Assembly: GCA_040182905.1 (NCBI GenBank)
Contig: JARQWU010000104.1
Span: 1 to 32,023, forward strand
DNA from: Barthelona sp. PAP020
Taxonomy: Eukaryota; Metamonada: BaSk clade
Direction of reading: 5' to 3'
DNA length: 32,023 nt
The notes under the pieces were generated by a model, which ran no database searches, was not told the origin of the DNA, and worked only from the letters and a program-made list of their open reading frames with translations. A program made the translations under genes and the position numbers. Below are positions 30,601 through 32,023 of the stretch, piece by piece (the first letter of the stretch is position 1; each line of letters starts with the position of its first letter).

Positions 30601-30615
30601 CCAATTGTTGTTTAA
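24673..30615 (+). CDS. TML/DEK1-type membrane calpain homologue, probable pseudo-protease
   Basis: 1980 residues. Residues 1-845 hold about 22 hydrophobic spans, with a longer polar loop near 280-330. An extended polar arm follows (about 850-1575), with Ser/Asn-rich and coiled-coil parts and a Glu/Lys run near 1500-1520. Residues about 1570-1835 match the calpain protease core: a beta-hairpin plus F-D-G-Y-L-P (the calpain D-D-x-L-P site), L-L-E-K-A-C-A-K-L (1687-1695; calpain L-L-E-K-A-Y-A-K-L), and G-F-W-I-T-F-E-Q-F (about 1821-1829; calpain E-F-W-M-S-F-x-D-F). The remaining ~140 residues suit the C2-like domain III. This order is that of plant DEK1 and protist TML calpains, thought to act in membrane-linked developmental or mechanical signalling. 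At the G-D-C-W-L-L position the sequence reads Y-D-N-P-V-F-M-L, so catalytic Cys becomes Pro1590. A His remains (1787), but the N-P-W-G region with the catalytic Asn is missing. It is therefore probably proteolytically dead. Confidence 0.87.
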   Translation: MVGLISLILLFYLNIFDCSLPFNNHLVKSGRKKQHVFYFLYTLQIVLSFQEFYQNSTTNYIIFENRIFNALIPFFGYQIFYLHCLILVTNNFSVNKTCNVFFFVGIILIQIYGIIGTIKHGYNMLFCLNLPNFLYLLNRVIYITFYQKISIPNLILEVFEPIKDNSRIEQAKFRAFLKILFFPYLMSVSMYMLRICCQPNMKGYDIIKVFGFHSLFFFCIGLQLFLFPWGKLLSFPAIIITILTFPSICLNCLFPDYSLMVTLQIVYLVYMSLMSIIMIFELNAVDKDNRFNEGFFEVNLINNTSKPPKCLIEMKENSKFKFLNSQFFFYYNSFFQFFVLEKIAKTIENENKGMDFGFFLIVVLLLTTFLSNIVNLTFRKFSFNDFSFLLDNKNSKNAVNFNMRMNDMNSDSNHLEILNIQQKFKKLVIYYLIYLLLSLCFPVGVFFVLIPIVDNISEVPLSHPLFLLTLLSNGLNFYFSCRHFYKFFQFFENSKNLLKIEASKPMKRIYNFVIKIGLNSSYVLFLSHFICVFIFSFKHLDINEMVVETGFTTTFLIYAFYTNVGMNRNSISRYDVILCIVFCSYLSVFFIYRAPTCSHYERLVFVFANVCWQIMFLRTVVKMVHFSKTLYTKNIIVICCVQGFLNICSYIHLFLFFEEEQGIYEMFARAKLLLTLLIFVLCFHFIYPFFCMNLALYSEKKKNINQLFVLYYLWLIALFCVFFFLLIVQFNHLLKLSVHDFINGILIFSFLFFLSLLAYQSGLLTGFANSEGNIYLNLTLKKIVVIFNNGEYNDLTLLINCSLLISIGGVLHNLYEFYLTPTNNVFILLIFLFYLYLAHYLNISENSHQIQLVKISKLISKQMIIGVFQKISKNYNLDSKVLQMYGFLIKDLKLTEKINNAEETPLIQHKKSNSSNSPSASNQSKPNVLDPSDNVLIKYGLSKSFSDSFTYEHIMSHYSFVDMDKTKEDFHEEKLCQIDEDLENEFNMSVSISLTSNSNNSNENDGESFENLKCYELDESFQHDISAKSDIENLITLCDNYLEDLNILLKYFAEHENIEVKRINFRGKNVSFGVISKNEQDYIVKRIIQEQYYFKEKRRDIISKIYMELYELCSVWEHFQNFHVFKWLNRKNHIDLKDERENSDLYGFFKSKKNFEEIKQKVSLELQMNDMNNANLSVYSAFQHYFMNRLETIKIFEDFSQHFSTIDLSKNISVNFGTFQTFQNIGNSKKNNIEKKKISNSPDHMNATQNYLTIFNSNKNKQEIEEKNGENETKLMMNFNKYSFIPVYNSKSDKKNKIKNWSIIYLKIKKLLENIGNCRKKLVFIKQKICILNNLDFKDIYMKYIDIELLIDHYFERSTQIHIIIEDIEVNKRAAKNNQSARLYFEEIERKLLSMNNLNREIENIKLFLKNKPTIQCDNLRRTTLLFLNHVKESIVHNRLFCDETFNDIDQIVFGKCCKKKNNERDCKGGLNIQQLQRKEKKEKNHSLSFNNEFIFFDNDEKVEEIEEEIKEIEEEKKEIDIEEITNASIEFSDLLNSAEINSFTLKNINELFPNKRGYSISLDFETKSPNIFFKQEDLYSKKIFLYDNPVFMLIVNLLQFSKMKVFWNDLFFRYDSQTGIFMLKYYEGFKTCYMLFDGYLPCLDDELLFIQPISNYSTGFTNNFSITNNNSKTTHKSKNKYLAFALLEKACAKLLNSYHNLHHLNNSQVYSLCMILFGFRGNLFNKIDLFTNPDCLRTCYQQVIQSCFNNFSVSIAQISIQNMKLIVLITNITEVIVEDIPIRYIHFISLNSIDQSVFNSMNVIFEEEIIYLERPTDNYGFWITFEQFIDIAISIFSCDILPYYFSNMFNGTFKGVVMEKNISKNLKNVKFPLFSWYKLCLAEFSHFINLEIHLNFILYNNDDDVILTFWKYDQNWNWSLIHDPIKVNDAVTGIHLKVSTLNDVVFLPITESQNTCNFSLVVYCDRAKILVEHHKPIVV

Positions 30616-31306
30616 TAAAATGAGAGACTTGTTTTTCACACACATATATAATAGTGTTGAATGAGTCTTGGGCTTATATGGTATTTAAACAGATACCATA
30701 ACACTACAATACTATACACATATATTTAGGTTAAGTGTATCACTTGACATCAAAATAGAATTGAGCAGAGATAAAAGTTTTATTGTTCAATTGAGATATC
30801 AGGTTCAAATTTGGAATGTTTTTCTGGCATGTTTAATCTTGTCCATCAAAAGCAAAAGGTTTCTCAATTGCTAATTACAAAAATAGACTTTTACAGTCTT
30901 CATCGTTCTCATCAAAAAAATTGAAAGTTTTAATAAATTTTAACGTTATTATTTGTTCAAATTAAAGCTTTTTACCATATATATGTATGAAATTAATTGT
31001 TTCATTGATATTGAATAGTGTTTGGTATCTGCTTCGCAAGAAATCAAGTTTAACGTTTGCTTTTCAAAAGAGTGCAGGATAGAATTGGAAAATTCTTCCC
31101 AAGTTTTCACACGCTGTTTTTCCTCTTGAAGGTTTTAGGAACAATATAGTAGAATTGTTTCTGTCCCTTTCTATTGTCAGTGCATAAATATGAGAAAATT
31201 ACTGAACCTTCTGAACCATTTAACTTGTACTGTATAAATAATGAGATGTAAATTTTGTTTTTAGGAAAAAAAATCAATTGTTTACGTGCAAAACAACAAA
31301 GTCTGT
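30616..31306. other. 3' flank of the calpain-like gene; no gene seen
   Basis: AT-rich non-coding stretch. It begins with TAATAAAA at the stop codon and a nested inverted repeat (30652-30706). One minus-strand frame (31107-31346) is open by chance and has no family likeness. It lies on the downstream side of the kinase relic at 31307-31534, so part of it may be further decayed gene sequence. Confidence 0.4.
30652..30706 (+). terminator. nested inverted repeat just past the calpain-like stop
   Basis: An outer 7-bp stem, TAGTGTT (30652-30658) with AACACTA (30700-30706), encloses an inner stem TATGGTAT (30677-30684) with ATACCATA (30693-30700) and an 8-nt loop. The two stems share base 30700. 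It begins 37 bases past the stop, in the probable 3' UTR, so it may be an RNA structure or the footprint of a small element. Confidence 0.35.
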
Positions 31307-31534
31307 TCAAAAACAGCATAAAAATGAACTTATCAATGAAATGCAAATGTGTTTAAAATTTACATGTTGAAAACCTAAAAAGAGAGGTAGTAGTACGTTC
31401 TGCAACCTGAAAGAACCGTCGGCCAATTCAAAAGCCATGTATATAATTGCGCCCATCAGCGAATTTGGAAAACTCCTGCTTGCATCACGAATAAGCCCAA
31501 AATCAGTGATTGTAGCTGTATAATCTGTGTGGAT
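31307..31534 (-). pseudogene. kinase relic (activation segment, TKL-like)
   Basis: A 75-codon open stretch on the minus strand, bounded by TAA (31535-31537) and TGA (31307-31309). It reads A-T-I-T-D-F-G-L-I-R-D-A-S-R, then G-A-I-I-Y-M-A-F-E-L. This is a kinase D-F-G (31496-31504) to A-P-E-L segment with Pro replaced by Phe. The spacing matches D-F-G-L-V-R to Y-M-P-P-E-L in the kinase at 10505-12499. There is no catalytic loop upstream and no subdomain IX downstream, and no ATG suitable for a gene. It is therefore a fragment of a dead kinase gene, most likely a paralogue of the TKL-ankyrin gene. Confidence 0.75.
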
Positions 31535-32023
31535 TTACTTTAAATATTTGACTTTTACTTATGTTCTATTTCAAAATACAACTACACATATTTATTTTTA
31601 ATTAAATGTAGTAAAAGATAAAGATTGTTAACTTTATATTGTTTCACGATTGAAACCAATTGGATTAAAACATGAATATTTTCATTATATTGACATAGTG
31701 CAATTGTTTTCAATTTGATTAATTGGTCCAGTTGTGAAACAACTATATTTATTTACAAAGAAAGAAAACTCAGAAAACTCATTTTAGCGAATTTCAGTCA
31801 AAATCCCAGGAGGGAAATTGAGGAACTGAAATGTAATTGGAACGATCAAGTATGAAAATTTTGGAAAAATTTCTTATTCCTATTTTTTTTTGAATTTTTG
31901 CAAAAGCAAAATTTTAAAGTTTAAACTTATTTCCAAGCCAAGAAGCACTGTGCGTATGAGTGAATAAGAAAGAATAGTGTTTATTTGGTTAAAGGCTTTC
32001 GAGGCCCGATTGATCTGTTGAAA
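31535..32023. other. right-edge non-coding region
   Basis: AT-rich, with an imperfect long inverted repeat at 31639-31742. The last 110 bases are open on the minus strand from the window edge in one frame, but composition gives no family, so no gene is called. Confidence 0.35.
31639..31742. repeat. imperfect long inverted repeat
   Basis: The outer arm TTGTTTCAC (31639-31647) pairs with GTGAAACAA (31734-31742). The pairing continues with G-U pairs through GATTG/CCAGTT, then ACCAATT (31655-31661) pairs with AATTGGT (31721-31727). About 21 bp are paired in all, around a 59-nt AT-rich centre. It could be a structured RNA, a small MITE-like element or chance in AT-rich DNA. Confidence 0.4.

Noticed and set aside
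30741-30960. Third copy of the flanking repeat
   Set aside because: Only short words such as GATATCAGGTT are shared with copy 2; the ordered blocks do not follow.
31107-31346. 79-residue minus-strand frame next to the kinase relic
   Set aside because: Composition is typical of translated AT-rich DNA and it does not continue the kinase C-lobe.
1-32023. tRNA, rRNA, CRISPR arrays, transposase or integrase genes
   Set aside because: No cloverleaf, rRNA-like block, regularly spaced repeats or transposase motifs were seen on either strand.

Overview
The window is eukaryotic nuclear DNA from a flagellated, intron-poor protist. Reasons: very AT-rich sequence; long uninterrupted frames (one of 9.4 kb) in the standard code with TAA, TGA and TAG all used as stops; T-rich leaders before start codons; and proteins found only in eukaryotes, including an IFT-A subunit (WDR35/IFT121) that implies a cilium or flagellum. 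The TKL-type kinase with ankyrin repeats and the absence of visible introns fit a parabasalid-like, heterolobosean-like or other intron-poor excavate/amoeboflagellate. The lineage cannot be fixed by eye: the TCA-pyrimidine-W initiator that would mark a trichomonad is not consistently present before the start codons.

Layout, left to right. 1-40: probable last codons of an upstream plus-strand gene. 403-9792 (+): a 3129-residue secreted or surface type I membrane protein with signal peptide, giant ectodomain, one membrane span and a 48-residue acidic tail. 10505-13292 (-): a TKL-type kinase with about ten C-terminal ankyrin repeats and a helical/coiled N-terminal region, split in two frames by a one-base shift near 12456-12458. 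Two diverged direct copies of a 330-385 bp repeat flank this gene (9852-10236 and 13671-13998). 14239-17781 (-): WDR35/IFT121. 17848-19089 (+): an LRRC74-like leucine-rich-repeat protein, divergent from WDR35 across only 66 bp. 19256-21544 (-): HID1 family. 21921-24272 (-): WDR27. 24673-30615 (+): a polytopic membrane protein with about 22 hydrophobic spans, a long cytosolic arm and a C-terminal calpain-like core plus C2-like region. This is the DEK1/TML-calpain architecture, but the catalytic cysteine appears to be replaced by proline. 31307-31534 (-): a decayed kinase fragment (activation segment). The last ~490 bp hold an imperfect long inverted repeat and no gene I can support.

The central block (WDR35, LRRC74-like, HID1, WDR27) is conserved housekeeping, ciliary or trafficking machinery. 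On both sides lie fast-evolving, lineage-type genes (giant surface protein, kinase-ankyrin gene with flanking repeats, pseudo-calpain, kinase relic). No operon-like or known defence system is visible. The most interesting items are the TML pseudo-calpain, the direct repeats around the frameshifted kinase-ankyrin gene, and the second kinase relic at the right edge. Two start codons were moved from TTG to a downstream in-frame ATG (WDR35 to 17781, kinase N-terminal frame to 13292), and the LRR gene start was moved to 17848.
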